Source: Mesorhabditis belari (Eukaryota > Nematoda > Chromadorea > Rhabditida > Rhabditidae). From it: DNA of 64,000 nucleotides. Below, piece by piece: positions 34,368 through 45,155 of the stretch. The stretch lies in the NCBI GenBank assembly GCA_958450365.1, contig CAUEEP010000733.1, forward strand, positions 1,116,001 to 1,180,000. Direction: 5' to 3'. The translations under genes and the position numbers were made by a program. The notes under the pieces are model-generated. The model did no database searches. It was given only the letters and a program-made list of their open reading frames with translations, and was not told where the DNA came from. How positions within the stretch are numbered: the stretch's first letter is position 1; every line of letters begins with the position of its first letter.

Positions 34368-34604
34368 TCCAAATTCGATCTCAACTGTATGAGAATCATT
34401 TCTGTGAATGTCGTGAAAGTCTTTCTTCTCTCAAAAAGTTTTCTTTTTGAATGATTGATCGAGCACTATATTGAGCGCTTTTTGATGAAAAAAGATCCCA
34501 TTTCTCGATTGGATCACTTTCTTTATTTGAAAGTCTCACGGTTTGCTAGAGGATTTTATTGATTGAGCAAGGTAAAGTGAATCTTTGAGAAATCAAAGAT
34601 AGCG

Positions 34605-34612
34605 TATAAAAG
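34605..34612 (+). promoter_or_regulatory. TATA box upstream of ATG 34689
   Basis: TATAAAAG about 84 bases before an ATG that opens MAKQFSRACSF. It lies on the strand opposite to the FAR-like gene, whose start is only 240 bases away, so this may be a divergent promoter region. Confidence 0.4.
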
Positions 34613-34722
34613 TAGAGATGACAAAATAAATTACCAAATCATTCAGAGTTTCAATTCGCTTCAATCTTCAATTCAATCAAGCTTCAATATGGCAAAACAA
34701 TTTTCAAGAGCTTGTTCTTTTA

Positions 34723-35433
34723 TTGTTCAAATGAACAGAGCAACTAGTTTTTCTTGATCATTTGATCACACGAATTTTCAGGGAAACTCTTTGAACGGCG
34801 CTCCACCACATTGGCTACCTGGGATGAGTTTTCTACGACACTGTGGAGTATACTGAAAGATGCTTTTTAAAAAACTGATAAATTGCTATGAATCACAATA
34901 AGTCATTAGGTGTTTAAAACTATAAACAAGTGATAAAACTGTTTACAAACGCTTAATATAAGTTTGCTTACAATCTCTTCCGGACCGCAGGGTTATCCGG
35001 CCGGGCACAAAGCACAACATGTAAGACCCTAAAAACGTTAAACTAATAAGGTAAATTCAAAATAGATAGTTCTAAGGTTACTTCTGAAACAAATCAACTC
35101 ACTGAAACGCATTCGGACGTGTGCTCACAAAATTCGGCTTCCTAAATTATGTAAAAAGGTTAAATCTGGTATCGTTGCCAAAATTTGTTTCATATTAGAT
35201 ATTTTTGCTTTGATATAAAGTGCATTTCAGCAAGAATAGCAATCCCTGACGATTTCCATTATCTCGTGCGTCTTATCAAATCTTATTTATATCTATTAAA
35301 AGCATAAGCAATTTTCGTAAATATGCAGAATGGGAATAGAAAAACAATCGAGCCGTTTAAAGAGTTTCCCTGAAAATTCGTGTGATCAAATGATCAAGAA
35401 AAACTAGTTGCTTTGCTCTGTTCATTTGAACAA
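34723..35433. mobile_element. 711-bp foldback element with about 78-bp inverted repeats
   Basis: The ends TTGTTCAAATGAACAGAGC and its reverse complement pair for about 78 bases (with one small indel), flanked by TA. It begins 34 bases after the ATG at 34689, so it interrupts whatever that ATG starts. The core has no clear coding frame. Confidence 0.85.
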
Positions 35434-35532
35434 TAAAATCATAACTGAACATATGCTTATGGATTTGTTCTTCTCTTTGGCTGATGGTTAGAAAAATAGT
35501 CTTGTTTTAAAAACACAAACATTTTATTCTAG

Positions 35533-35662
35533 GGGAATCAAAGGCAAGCAATACATCCACTTGGGCAATCATGGACCCATTGATCACCGAGGGACGGCTA
35601 GTTACGACACATTTTATTGGAAAAAATTAGCTAATTCCGATGCAATCAAAAACCACAAAAAG
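35533..35662 (+). CDS. Probable internal exon of an unidentified gene
   Basis: It lies between TTATTCTAG and a GTTTGTG donor. It reads GIKGKQYIHLGNHGPIDHRG followed by SYDTFYWKKLANSDAIKN without stops. Joining to ATTATTAAACAAG after the acceptor at 36434 would add IIKQEFY and a stop. The first exon may be the TATA-driven ATG at 34689, but the phases do not match across the foldback element, so the gene may be broken. No family recognised. Confidence 0.35.
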
Positions 35663-35751
35663 GTTTGTGAAAATTGGTTAAAATGGTCTCAAACTTGATG
35701 TTTTTTGCAAGCTTCTCTTAGATTTCTGGCATCAGATACTATCTTTGATCA

Positions 35752-35830
35752 TAAGTGGCCTTGTAGCCTAGTGGATGCTACGTTTTCTGCACTAGAACTT
35801 TTTGATCCTGGTTTGGATTCGCCTCCGACC
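35752..35830 (+). other. tRNA-like fragment with consensus A box
   Basis: GTAGCCTAGTGGATGC contains a perfect pol III A box. A weak B box (GGTTTGGATTC) follows 55 bases later. No full cloverleaf. Confidence 0.35.
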
Positions 35831-36626
35831 AAACCTTTTGCTTTTTTTGAAAAATTCTATTTATGGTATTTTCTCACTAGATTAGTGATTTTGCTAGATT
35901 CGGAATAAAATATCTAAATAATCATTGCCCCATCGATTCCTCTCTCACGCACTGCAGAACCGGTGTCTATATAAAGTACTAGACCTGGGAATTTTCAACA
36001 TGAACGTCAATAAGTGTTCAACGGAAAAATGCCAGATCTCGACTGATTTTACTCCAATGTTTTTGTCTTTTATTTCAATCGATAGAAAATAAAGTTCTGT
36101 GAAATTGGCCTATATATGCCATTGGCGTTCAAACCGAAAATTTCCAGGTCTATAAAGTACCATTTTTTAGCTAAAAAGTGCATTCCAAGAAAAGCTACAG
36201 TAAGCCGACGCAAGTAAGTTACAGTATTAAACTAATTAAACCCTACTTCTAATTGAAAATGAGCTATAGACATGAGAAAAATCAACTCATCTCCTTGATC
36301 TGATTTTAAAATGAGTACGGTAGCTTTCCGTGTTTCTTTTTGACAATTTACCTTTTCAAAATACTTAAAACTGTATAGTTTAACTCCTTTAATTAATTAA
36401 TTTGAGAAATTCTTTAATTATCATTCTGAATTCAGATTATTAAACAAGAATTTTATTAAAACGTTCCTCGTAATGCCCCTGGCGCTACACAAAATAACAA
36501 ACGACGTTCCAAAGCTGTGCCTCATTGTCGAAAAGAAACATAATTTTTAAGATCATCTGTCATTATCGGTTAAAAACCTTGATTTCTTTCTTATTTCTTT
36601 CTTATTTCTTTTTAGAAGCTCAACAA

Positions 36627-39600
36627 ATGTTTCCCTTATCAAAAATTTCACCGAAAAACCTCGATTCAATTCTGGAAAAAATTCAACCCGACGATTTGCT
36701 CAACTTTCTGAAAGTCAACAAAACACTGCGAAATCGTGTTCTTCATTTTGGTCCATTGCCAAGGAATCTCGAGTCTTTACAACTCTATCAAATTGAGGGA
36801 AAAGAAACAAATGGAAATGAAGATCATTCTCGAGCTTTGGCCACTTTCAAAGCTCACTCAAAAACCAATTATTTCACTTTCTCGATATGGCCAAACTTTG
36901 ATTTTACAGTTACTTCGAAATTTCGACTTTGTTACCGAATTCGATTGAAAAATGTGACAAATGGAGTGAATATCGTTTGCCGATTCATCCGTGCTTGTGC
37001 CAAAGTGTCTTTGCGTTTTCACAACGACAATGTTTCAACAACGATCACTGATTGCTTATCAAATTTGCATTTTGTCGAGAATTTGCACCTATCAACGTGC
37101 AATGAATATTTAACCGATTTATCGAATTCTCTCCCACAAGCCACCAATCAACTAATCCTAGAAGTTGCTGAAACCGATGAAACTGATGATTTCTCAGCAC
37201 TTCGGCTTTTAGAACACGCGAAAACGCTGGTCATCAATCAAAGATTGCGACTTTTATGGGAAAGATTGCAAAAAACTTATATTGAGGATATTTTGAATCA
37301 CGGTTGTTTCTCAGATTTTTGGGAAACGGTGAAACGATGTCTTACCGAGGGAATCCCGAGTGCCGCTGAGAAATCGACCCTTCTTCTCTCGCATCGTGGA
37401 GGTGGAAGTCATCGAGTTTATTTAAAAGAATTCGATGAAATGCTCCTTCAACTCAAGAATTTCCCGGAGCTTCAAACGCTGACGGCTCGCTCCGAGAAGA
37501 CACGATGGATTTCGAAGTTGTTCACCGGCAAATATGGAAAGTTCACAGGTCGAAATTTTCTAAATTCATGGAATAATCAGAATATTTCATATTTTTAATA
37601 GGGCAAATAAACTTAAATTTTGTAAAAACTCTTTTACCAGTTTAGGCTTGTAGCATTGAGAAGCTTCAGAAACTTTCTGATTTTATCTGATAGACCAAAT
37701 TATGATCTCATTCGATGAGCAATCAAACTCTAAATTGAATGAAATCAAAATTAAGTACAACAGTCAAAATCTGAAAGAAATATTATTAGGTTGGAAAGAA
37801 AGTTCTCGGAAATGTTTGACTGAAATTTCTTAAAAACAAATCCACTAATTCAAGAACATTTTGTTCTATTGTTTACAAGTCGGCTCCAAGAAATTACTAG
37901 TGAAAAATGAGGACAGCTTTCCCTTAAAGTTTTAGATTTTTTGAAAAATGATTTCCCAGCTTAAATTCAGCTCATTTTTTGCACCAGAAAAAGGATTCCT
38001 TATGAGGTAAAGCTCTCATAAATAAGCAATACGCTCTATAATCTTTATTTTTAACCCATTGCTAATCCATTAACCCATTAAAAGGATTTTTTATGAGGTA
38101 AAACTATAATAAATAAGCAATACGCTCTATAATCTCTATTTTTGTCCAAAAATTTTTTACAGAGAAGCTTTATTTCAAAAAATAATTTATTTTTGGTGTC
38201 ATCTTCTCGGCACTGAGTGTTTACTAAAATAGGTGATTCTGAAAAGTGAAAGCATTAGATTAAATTAGCCTTAATCACAAATTTTCTCTATTTTAAGTAC
38301 TTGATTTTAGGTTTTGAATGGGACCTATTGCCTATACATTAACCCATTAAAAACTTGTCTAAACGCTGGTCACTCAGAAAGTGACCAAGCCACCAAGTGA
38401 CCAAGCCACCAAGTGACCAAGCCACCAAGTGACCAAGCCACCAAGTGACCAAGCCACCAAGTGACCAAGCCACCAAGTGACCAAGCCACCAAGTGACCAA
38501 GCCACCAAGTGACCAAGCCACCAAGTGACCAAGCCACCAAGTGACCAAGCCACCAAGTGACCAAGCCACAGACCACCAAGTGACCAAGCCACCAAGTGAC
38601 CAAGCCCTGCCAGCCCAAGTGACCAAGCCACCAAGTGACCAAGCCACCAAGTGACCAAGCCACCAAGTGACCAAGCCACCAAGTGACCAAGCCACCAAGT
38701 GACCAAGCCACCAAGTGACCAAGCCACCAAGTGACCAAGCCACCAAGTGACCAAGCCACCAAGTGACCAAGCCACCAAGTGACCAAGCCACCAAGTGACC
38801 AAGCCACCAAGTGACCAAGCCACCAAGTGACCAAGCCACCAAGTGACCAAGCCACCAAGTGACCAAGCCACCAAGTGACCAAGCCACCAAGTGACCAAGC
38901 CACCAAGTGACCAAGCCACCAAGTGACCAAGCCACCAAGTGACCAAGCCACCAAGTGACCAAGCCTTAGCTGAACAAATCTCTTATTTTTTACCTAAAGC
39001 CCATTCTGATTTTTTATTAAAAACTTTTTGAAATATAGCTAAGTTTATCAAAGAATTGCTTGGCTTGGTTTTTGAGAAATCATCGTGCAAACTTTTTCCG
39101 AGAACTTTCTTTCCAACCTAATATAAACGTAGTTCTAAACAATCCAGATTCACTTTTAATCAAGCCCAGATCCAAAATCCCTTTTTCACTTTCAGTTCGG
39201 CTTCCGTTTGTTAAACATCTGTTAAACAAGAAATCACCGTGCAAACTTTTTCCGAGAACTTTCTTTCCAACCTTCTTATTTGGAATATATTAGTTTTTCA
39301 AATTAGCCACCTTTTAGAAAACTCGTTTTTTTTGCTACTGTAGTTTTGAAGAAAAATTACTATAGTTTCTTCAATTATTCACCATTTAAAGATCAAGGAG
39401 CAACTTTAATTTACAATTTTCCTTTCAGATAGCCGATCACTTAAAAAAGATGTGCGCCCGAATCACTTCTTTCGGCGAAAAGTTGGCGACACAATGGAGA
39501 ATGTGATGATGATGAGTTTTGAATGCTATTCACTCTATGAACCTGACGGCCGAGTGAGCGATTATCGGAAGATTGACATCAAGATCTTCATTGCAACGAT

Positions 39601-39724
39601 TCGAGCTGAAGGACCCGAGGCGTGCTCTCGTAAACAAATCTTCGATCATCAGCCGTGCGCTCCATCAAATCATTTACCACCTATTCCCGTTGTTACCCAA
39701 GGTGGAGATGATTCAAAGAATTAA
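36627..39724 (+). CDS. F-box protein
   Basis: Exon 1 (36627-37548) and exon 2 (39429-39724) join in phase 1 to give 405 residues. The N terminus (FPLSKISPKNLDSILEKIQP, then DDLLNFLKVNKTLRNRV) fits an F-box, the adaptor segment that binds SKP1 in SCF ubiquitin ligases. The rest resembles the variable substrate-recognition part of nematode F-box proteins, including LQTLTARSEKTRWISKLF before the junction and CYSLYEPDGRVSDYRKIDIK after it. The start follows TTTTTAG by 11 bases. The stop overlaps an AATAAA. The donor CAG|GTCGAA is weak. If not used, the frame stops at 37598 after 16 more residues, so a shorter form is possible. The intron holds an element with a large minisatellite. Confidence 0.75.
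37786..39121. mobile_element. 1.3-kb inverted-terminal-repeat element carrying a minisatellite
   Basis: TTAGGTTGGAAAGAAAGTTC at the left and its reverse complement at the right, with TA on both sides. No transposase. It contains a direct duplication (about 37985-38060 and 38083-38150) and the 16-bp array. An extra copy of the right end lies just outside at 39239-39276, suggesting a second element or an aborted end. It occupies the F-box intron. Confidence 0.85.
38381..38965. repeat. 16-bp minisatellite, about 36 copies
   Basis: The unit GTGACCAAGCCACCAA is repeated almost perfectly, with one disturbed patch near 38570-38616. Since 16 is not a multiple of 3, all three minus-strand frames stay open for about 200 codons with a 16-residue period. 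That is a composition artefact, not a protein. Confidence 0.95.
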
Positions 39725-40035
39725 ATAAAGGTTATTATGAAGTTTATTATATTTGATAAATCACTAAAAATAGCAGAAAAAAAGACTTTCGATGCCTCCA
39801 ACTTTTCAAGGTTTTGTCTTTCAAGTTGATCAGCAGTAAAATTTTATGCATTTTCTCGGTTATGAATGCAAAATCTTTACATATACTTATAAATGCACGC
39901 GTTAGAATGAATTGGAAGATCGACCCACACCTTTACACACATCTGCAATGAACGGAGAATGTGATCCCGACAATCGTGAAATAGTTTTATCCTTATTGAA
40001 TTATTAATCTGGATTGCTTTCCAAATAATCCTTGT

Positions 40036-40182
40036 CTAAACAAAGCGCGAATTCTCGAATTCGCGAAAAGTTCGTCTATCCTGAAAATAGTATTAGTAAA
40101 ATCCATTTTTATTTATTTTTCAACTTACAAAAGTCATTGAAGCCAGTGTGAAAGTGATTAATAACACAGTCAAAAACTTCAT
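40036..40182 (-). CDS. Tiny secreted peptide, 32 residues
   Basis: Minus-strand exons 40129-40182 and 40036-40080 join in phase 0: signal peptide MKFLTVLLITFTLASMTF then DRRTFREFENSRFV. The donor is GTAAGT and the acceptor ATTTTCAG. The mature part would be only about 14 residues with an Arg-Arg pair, so a signalling or effector peptide is possible. No family recognised. Confidence 0.4.
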
Positions 40183-42078
40183 TGCTTGATTTTCAAAGTG
40201 AAGCGCAATTTTAGAATCAAAAACAAAAACTCAAAAGATGACTGAAACAAAATCTCTCTTATAAATCTCCAACTCAGCAGACTTCTCAAATTTCATTGCT
40301 GATCGAGTTTTACTCCAATCGGCAATTCTTAAGGTGCACTAAAACTACGAAAAATAAAAGAAATGCATCAGTAGCCGACTCGGTGTTTTGTTCATTTTTT
40401 GTACAGAAAAATGGCCGACAACCAACAATAACGTTGCTTTTCCAGCAAAGGTAAAGCATGAAACCTTTTTCGGAACACCTGATTCGAGTAAACGCCCTAT
40501 AGCATGCGCCAACTACCGTCTAGATTGTACAGAAATCTTTACCAGATTACTGTAACATCTACGAGCTACGAGTTACAGTAGCCGAATCATGATTGAAATT
40601 TCAGCCTCATGCTTGTTTACCTAAAAATCCGAACGCTAACTGCCCACCAGGTCGAGTTTTTGCTAGATCTAGCAAACTTTACTAGTTTCACCATAAAATT
40701 CGCAATCTTGAGAGAATAACTTCTTTTATTTTCAAACTTTGGTTGTTTCTTTTCCTCTTCAAACTTCAAACTACAAACTTTTCTTCAAACTTTTCCTAAC
40801 TGTTTGTTTTTTTAGAAACTATTGGGGTGATGCATAATTATCCGGACTTCTTTTATAAATGATTTTATTTAACAAAAAATAACATAAATAGTTAGAAAAA
40901 TATGTTTAATTGATTATTCTGGAGCATATTCACATCAATAACTGATTGCCATTTGCTTGGAAGACGATCGATTCCACGAGCGAAGAATAAACGATCTTTG
41001 GAGGCAATCCACGCTTTAACATCGTCTATCAAGTCATCCAAATCGTTGTAGATCTTATTTGTTTGCCAATTTTTGAGCGATCGATTGACGTGGTAGTCCG
41101 TTGGGGCTTCTCCAGTTCTTTGAGATCGCGAAACGACTCTGCGGCAGACCATCCCTTTTCGAAGTGGTAGAGCATGATATGGCGAAGATGGATATGATTG
41201 TCGACACGCATTTTGTTCACTAAAGAATAACGAATATTTTAAAAAAAAGACAAAAGCTTTCAAAAGTAAGCACGCAAAAAGAAGTCCGGATAATTATGCA
41301 TCAACCCAATAGATTCAATTCTGCGTTTGCTCTGCACAGATAAAAATTATTTGAATTGGATTTTGACCAGTAACCAAAATAATCCTAAACATTGATCACC
41401 CAGCTTTTCTGCCAGATCTATCATCCAGTCAAAATTATTTTTATTTGTGCAAACGCAGAATTGCATCTAGTTTCTAGAAAAACAAACTGCTAGCAAAAAA
41501 TTTTCAATTTGAAAGAAGTTATTCCACCAAGATTGCGAATTTTGGAGTGAAACTAGTGAATTTTGGTAGATCTAGCGAAATCTAGACTCACGTTATCAAT
41601 GCAAAGAGTTTCAATGTGTCAAGAACAATGAGACGATTCGTTAGATAAATTTCTATTTTCTAAAACAATCACCTTGTTTTTTAGCTAGAATGCTATGACA
41701 GCAATGGAAAAAAAGTCTAATGGAAATCGCTATTGAGTCATCAAGAGTTATTGAATTCAAGTTTTACTGTAACTTTTTTGTTTTGACTTTGATTTCATAT
41801 GTAGAGTACAAGAATGAGCTTTATGTGCCTGTCAAAGACTTCAATTTATATCCTCCAAGCTCCCTAGAAAGTTGAAAAGAGAAAAATCCCAAGATATTTT
41901 CTGTTAAAAGTCGGTTTTTTTGCCAATCTTCTATTTCTCTTATTGGCTAAACACGGGCTTTGGTCGATCCCATTTTGTGTGATCTTTTAACAAGAGAAAC
42001 ACAGAAATTTCAGTCTTTTGACTGAAAGAAATTCCGCAAATTTTTGTGGAAAAGAAAATGAAAACGAAAAAAGGGCGC
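40183..42078. other. Gene-free stretch of nested inverted repeats
   Basis: Apart from the mariner at 40822-41309, it holds two further inverted repeats around that element: 40655-40720 with 41525-41590, and 41315-41365 with 41405-41470. No gene seen. Confidence 0.55.
40822..41309 (-). mobile_element. Internally deleted mariner, 488 bp
   Basis: The ends TTGGGGTGATGCATAATTA and its near reverse complement are flanked by TA. The minus strand has the transposase N terminus (LRHIMLYHFEKGWSAAESF) joined closely to the C terminus (RGIDRLPSKWQSVIDVN). The catalytic middle is deleted. A typical mariner deletion derivative. Confidence 0.88.
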
Positions 42079-42084
42079 TATAAA
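42079..42084 (+). promoter_or_regulatory. TATA box of Gly/Tyr peptide gene 1
   Basis: TATAAA 63 bases before the start codon. The same spacing is seen in Gly/Tyr gene 2 and in both six-Cys peptide genes. Confidence 0.5.
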
Positions 42085-42141
42085 GATATAAGTCGATTTT
42101 TGTTTTTGTTGATTGGGTTATTTATTGTATATCTTTTTACG

Positions 42142-42662
42142 ATGAAGCCCTTGATTTTTCTTCTTCTATCAATTCTACTTGTTGTCAATGCACAATGGGG
42201 ATATTCAAGTGAGATTTCACTTATTTACCAGCAAATGACAAAGTTGATTTTTGTAAGCGTATTCAACTAGAGAAATAGCTTTAAAATTCAATCAATTGCT
42301 AGTATTATATAATGAAATGCTTTGAATCATCAACTTCTTAGCCAATTTTAAAGCCTACACTTTCTAAGAAGTCTTATTTTACAGTAAAATCCGAACTTTA
42401 AACTTTAAACTTAACAGAAAACTAAAATTTCTCTTAAATTTCAGATTACTACATCCCGAATGCTAACTACTATTCACCGTATGCCCCAGTGCAATTGCCT
42501 TCACGAACTGTCGGTGCATGGATTGGCCCCGGGGGATTCAATCAACCCGGTCACACAACCATTCCCATATCCTCATCATGGTCCACTTCCACTTCCACTA
42601 CTTACTATAGTGGATATGGTGGATATGGTGGATATGGAGGATATTATGGATGGGGAAAATAG
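42142..42662 (+). CDS. Gly/Tyr-rich secreted peptide precursor, NLP/caenacin-like (gene 1)
   Basis: Exons 42142-42208 (67 bases) and 42445-42662 join in phase to 94 residues. The signal peptide MKPLIFLLLSILLVVNA is followed directly by QWGYS. The C terminus is a run SGYGGYGGYGGYYGWGK. A QWGY start and YGGYG/GWGK end are the hallmarks of nematode NLP-29-type and caenacin antimicrobial peptides made in the epidermis after infection or wounding. The middle (PSRTVGAWIGPGGFNQPG and a Ser/Thr stretch) is unlike the shortest members. AATAAA lies at 42687. The 3-prime region is tandemly duplicated. Confidence 0.75.
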
Positions 42663-42876
42663 CTTTTACAATAGGTTTCATTGTTTAATAAAGATTTATC
42701 TCCAAACCATTGCAGTTTATTTATGCCTTTGAGCTTTAAATCTTGTACAAACAACCAAGGCTAAAGAAAACAACTTTTACAATAGGTTTCATTGTTTAAT
42801 AAAGGCTTTTCTCCAAATCATTGTAGTTTATTTATGCCTTTAAGCTTTAAATCTTGTACAAACGACCGAGGCTAAA
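42662..42876 (+). repeat. Tandem duplication of the peptide gene 3-prime UTR
   Basis: The stretch 42662-42767 (end of the stop codon, AATAAA and downstream) is repeated at 42772-42876 with about ten changes, giving two polyadenylation regions in tandem. Confidence 0.85.
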
Positions 42877-43310
42877 GACTTGTCAATATGGAAACGAACC
42901 AAATTTCTAACTAACAATTTGCAAGTACAGAGCTACTTGATACTGTCTGAAAACGAATAGAAGATGTAAAACAAGCAATGAAAAATCATTTATGTGTTAT
43001 TAAACAGCATTTTTTATCTGGAATTTCCGATCTCTCGTCGTTTATATGCAAATTTAATCGTTTCCCTGTTTTTCTTATCGCCTAGTGTTAAAAGAAATCT
43101 CTCTTTGCCAAATCAACACCTTTTCCGACATTTCCTTCAAACGAACATAGAAATCAACAAATTTTTCCACCGATCTCGTGATGTTGATAGATCAAAAAAT
43201 TGTGGATCAAAAGAAAACAGACACACTGTATTTTTTTGCGTTTTCTGATATAGGTCAAAAGAGTTTAGCAAACTTAGCAAATGGATGGGGAAATGCAGAA
43301 AAATTGTTCC

Positions 43311-43316
43311 TATAAA
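43311..43316 (+). promoter_or_regulatory. TATA box of Gly/Tyr peptide gene 2
   Basis: TATAAA 69 bases before the ATG at 43380. Confidence 0.5.
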
Positions 43317-43379
43317 TGGTTTCAGGTAATTAACTTTGTTTTCTCGAAAGAACTTTTATTTGGAAGTGATCTCAGAAAT

Positions 43380-44731
43380 ATGAGAGTCTTACTTTTTGTG
43401 CTCATTCTTTGTCTACTCATCCCGGTCGAGGCATGGGGATTATTGAGTGAGTTCATTTTTCTTTCAGAAAGCTAGTGTTTATGGGAAAATGTATACGGAT
43501 TACGGTGAAGCGCATAGACTTGAGTCAAAAAAAAGCTCAGGAAAATACTTTTCGAATACTTTACCATACATCGTCCGTCATTTGGTCAGTAAATTGGTGG
43601 CAATGCATAAAATTATTGCATAATAGAAAACATCGAAGCACCGTCTGTTCGGGAAGCTCAAATCTTTCCACCGAACTCATTTTCTATGTTGCACTAAACT
43701 TTATCGAAGTCTGTCTTACTGTCTTTCCATTTCTGTCTGTCTGTCTATCCATCTTCTTACTGTAAAGTTTGCGGAATACAAAATTTGTGAGATTTGGTAG
43801 TGTTTGAGAAAAATTGACAGTTTTTAACTGACTCTAGCTGCTCTAATAAAGTAAAGAACGATAAAGAAAGCTTTCCGAAGAGGGGATTGAACCCTTAACC
43901 TTTCCGGGAATGCTCTACCACTGAGCTATTCGGTATCTTCTTGCCAAAGAAGAAAGAGGAAATACAAGGAGGAAGAGAACAAGGAGATAACAATAACTTC
44001 ATAAGATAAAATCCCAAAAGTCATAACAACCTAAAGTATCGATTCGTTTTCAGGAGCCCTGCGGATGGCTCGAATGATGCGTCGCTATGGAATGTACGGC
44101 TATAACAATTATTATGGAGGTTACGGTGGTTATGGATACGGATATGGCAGCTATTATCCATCATACTATGGATACAGTTACCCGTATTACGGTGGATATG
44201 GCGGATATGGTGGATACGGGTAATGAAAAGACCCCACTGTACAATTCAAATCGGTTATCGGACATTTAATCCACGCACCGCCCCCTTTGCCATTGCCAAT
44301 CAAACTTTGAGCTCAAATATCTTGGTGTTGGGTTGTCCAATTTAAATAGTTTTGATATGATTAGATGCGCCAAGTCTTTCTCTGTCGATTAGTACAAAAA
44401 CTATTTAAATTGGAAAGCCCAACACTACAATATTTGAGCTCAAAGTTAGATTGCCAATGGCAAAGGGAACCAATGGCAAAATCATTCAATCTTTTATTCC
44501 GCAATCATTCAAATCAACTTCGTTTTCAGCTACGGCTACAATTACCCGTACTATGGTGGGTATAGCGGTTATGGAGGTGGGTATGGCTATGGGTTTCCAT
44601 ATTATGGAGGTGGATACGGTGGATACACTCTCCCGGGCTATTCCTATGCACAACCGGTCTCCAGAACGACAACTTCATATTCAACTCAATACTCAACAAC
44701 AACCACTTTTTATGGATACGGGAGACGATAA
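43380..44731 (+). CDS. Gly/Tyr-rich secreted peptide precursor (gene 2)
   Basis: Exons 43380-43446, 44054-44219 and 44530-44731 join in phase to 144 residues. Exon 1 is 67 bases, exactly as in gene 1, and encodes signal peptide MRVLLFVLILCLLIPVEA then WGLL. Exons 2 and 3 are mostly Tyr and Gly (YYGGYGGYGYGYGS; GYGGGYGYGFPYYGGG) and end in a Thr/Ser tail FYGYGRR. If intron 2 is kept, translation stops at once at 44221, giving a 77-residue form ending GGYGGYG. Intron 1 holds a tRNA-like fragment and intron 2 a MITE. The family is the same as gene 1: antimicrobial or cuticle-associated by analogy. Confidence 0.75.
43869..43939 (-). other. tRNA-like pseudogene
   Basis: The minus strand has a perfect D arm GCTCAGTGGTAGAGC, a T arm AAGGGTTCAATCCCCT and acceptor strands pairing 6 of 7. 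The anticodon arm and variable loop are about 8 bases too short, so it cannot be a working tRNA. Confidence 0.55.
44259..44471. mobile_element. Palindromic MITE family C, copy 3
   Basis: It has the same arms (TTGCCATTGCCAATC, and GATTGCCAATGGCAAAGG at the right). Located in intron 2 of Gly/Tyr gene 2. Confidence 0.8.
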
Positions 44732-44845
44732 GGAAAAGTGTTTTGCAAACTTTTTAGTTTAGCTTTTAACTTGTTTGCTTGTGAAATACAAAGAATTTTT
44801 AATGGTTAGAGCTTAAATTCAGCTTGAATTTATTAAAAAAACAGC

Positions 44846-45095
44846 TCATTTGCTACAGTAGCTGCCAACATAGACACAAATCGCCCTTTTTGAATTGCCA
44901 ATTCCATCCGGGAAACAACAATATTCGTTTACGCCACAGTCAGCATTTGTTGTACACGATTTCTGAAAAATCACTGGCTTGGTTAAAGAATTTACTTTTT
45001 ACCCATAAGCTTTCAGAGTCAAAAGCGAAATTGTGAGCCGTTGTAGTGAGCGAAAAAATTGAAAAGAGAAGGCAGAGAACCAAAAACTTGAACAT
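44846..45095 (-). CDS. Six-cysteine secreted peptide, cystine-knot-like (left copy)
   Basis: Minus-strand exons 45003-45095 and 44846-44962 give 69 residues. A signal peptide (MFKFLVLCLLFSIFSLTTTA) leads to a mature part with SCTTNADCGVNEYCC and later ICVYVGSYCSK. The pattern C-x5-C-x5-CC-x12-C-x6-C resembles small disulfide-knotted peptides, but the fold is inference. It lies inside the left inverted arm and is almost identical to the right copy. A TATA element lies about 53 bases upstream (45148-45155). A defence or signalling role is plausible from the neighbouring Gly/Tyr genes only. Confidence 0.7.
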
Positions 45096-45147
45096 TTTTT
45101 GGCAAAAAAAGAAGACAATCTTTCATTCAGAATAGCTTTCTTTGGAG

Positions 45148-45155
45148 TATTTATA
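45148..45155 (-). promoter_or_regulatory. TATA box of left six-Cys peptide gene
   Basis: TATAAATA on the minus strand, 53 bases before the ATG, mirrored in the right arm. Confidence 0.5.

Noticed and set aside
38339..38962. Three long overlapping minus-strand frames of about 190-207 codons
   Set aside because: They are produced by the 16-bp minisatellite, which has no stops in these frames. No splice sites or non-repeat coding flanks.
38381..38965. CRISPR array
   Set aside because: The repeats are contiguous 16-mers with no spacers, and the genome is eukaryotic.
43869..43939. Functional tRNA gene
   Set aside because: The anticodon arm and variable loop are too short by about eight bases, although the D arm and most of the acceptor stem are good.
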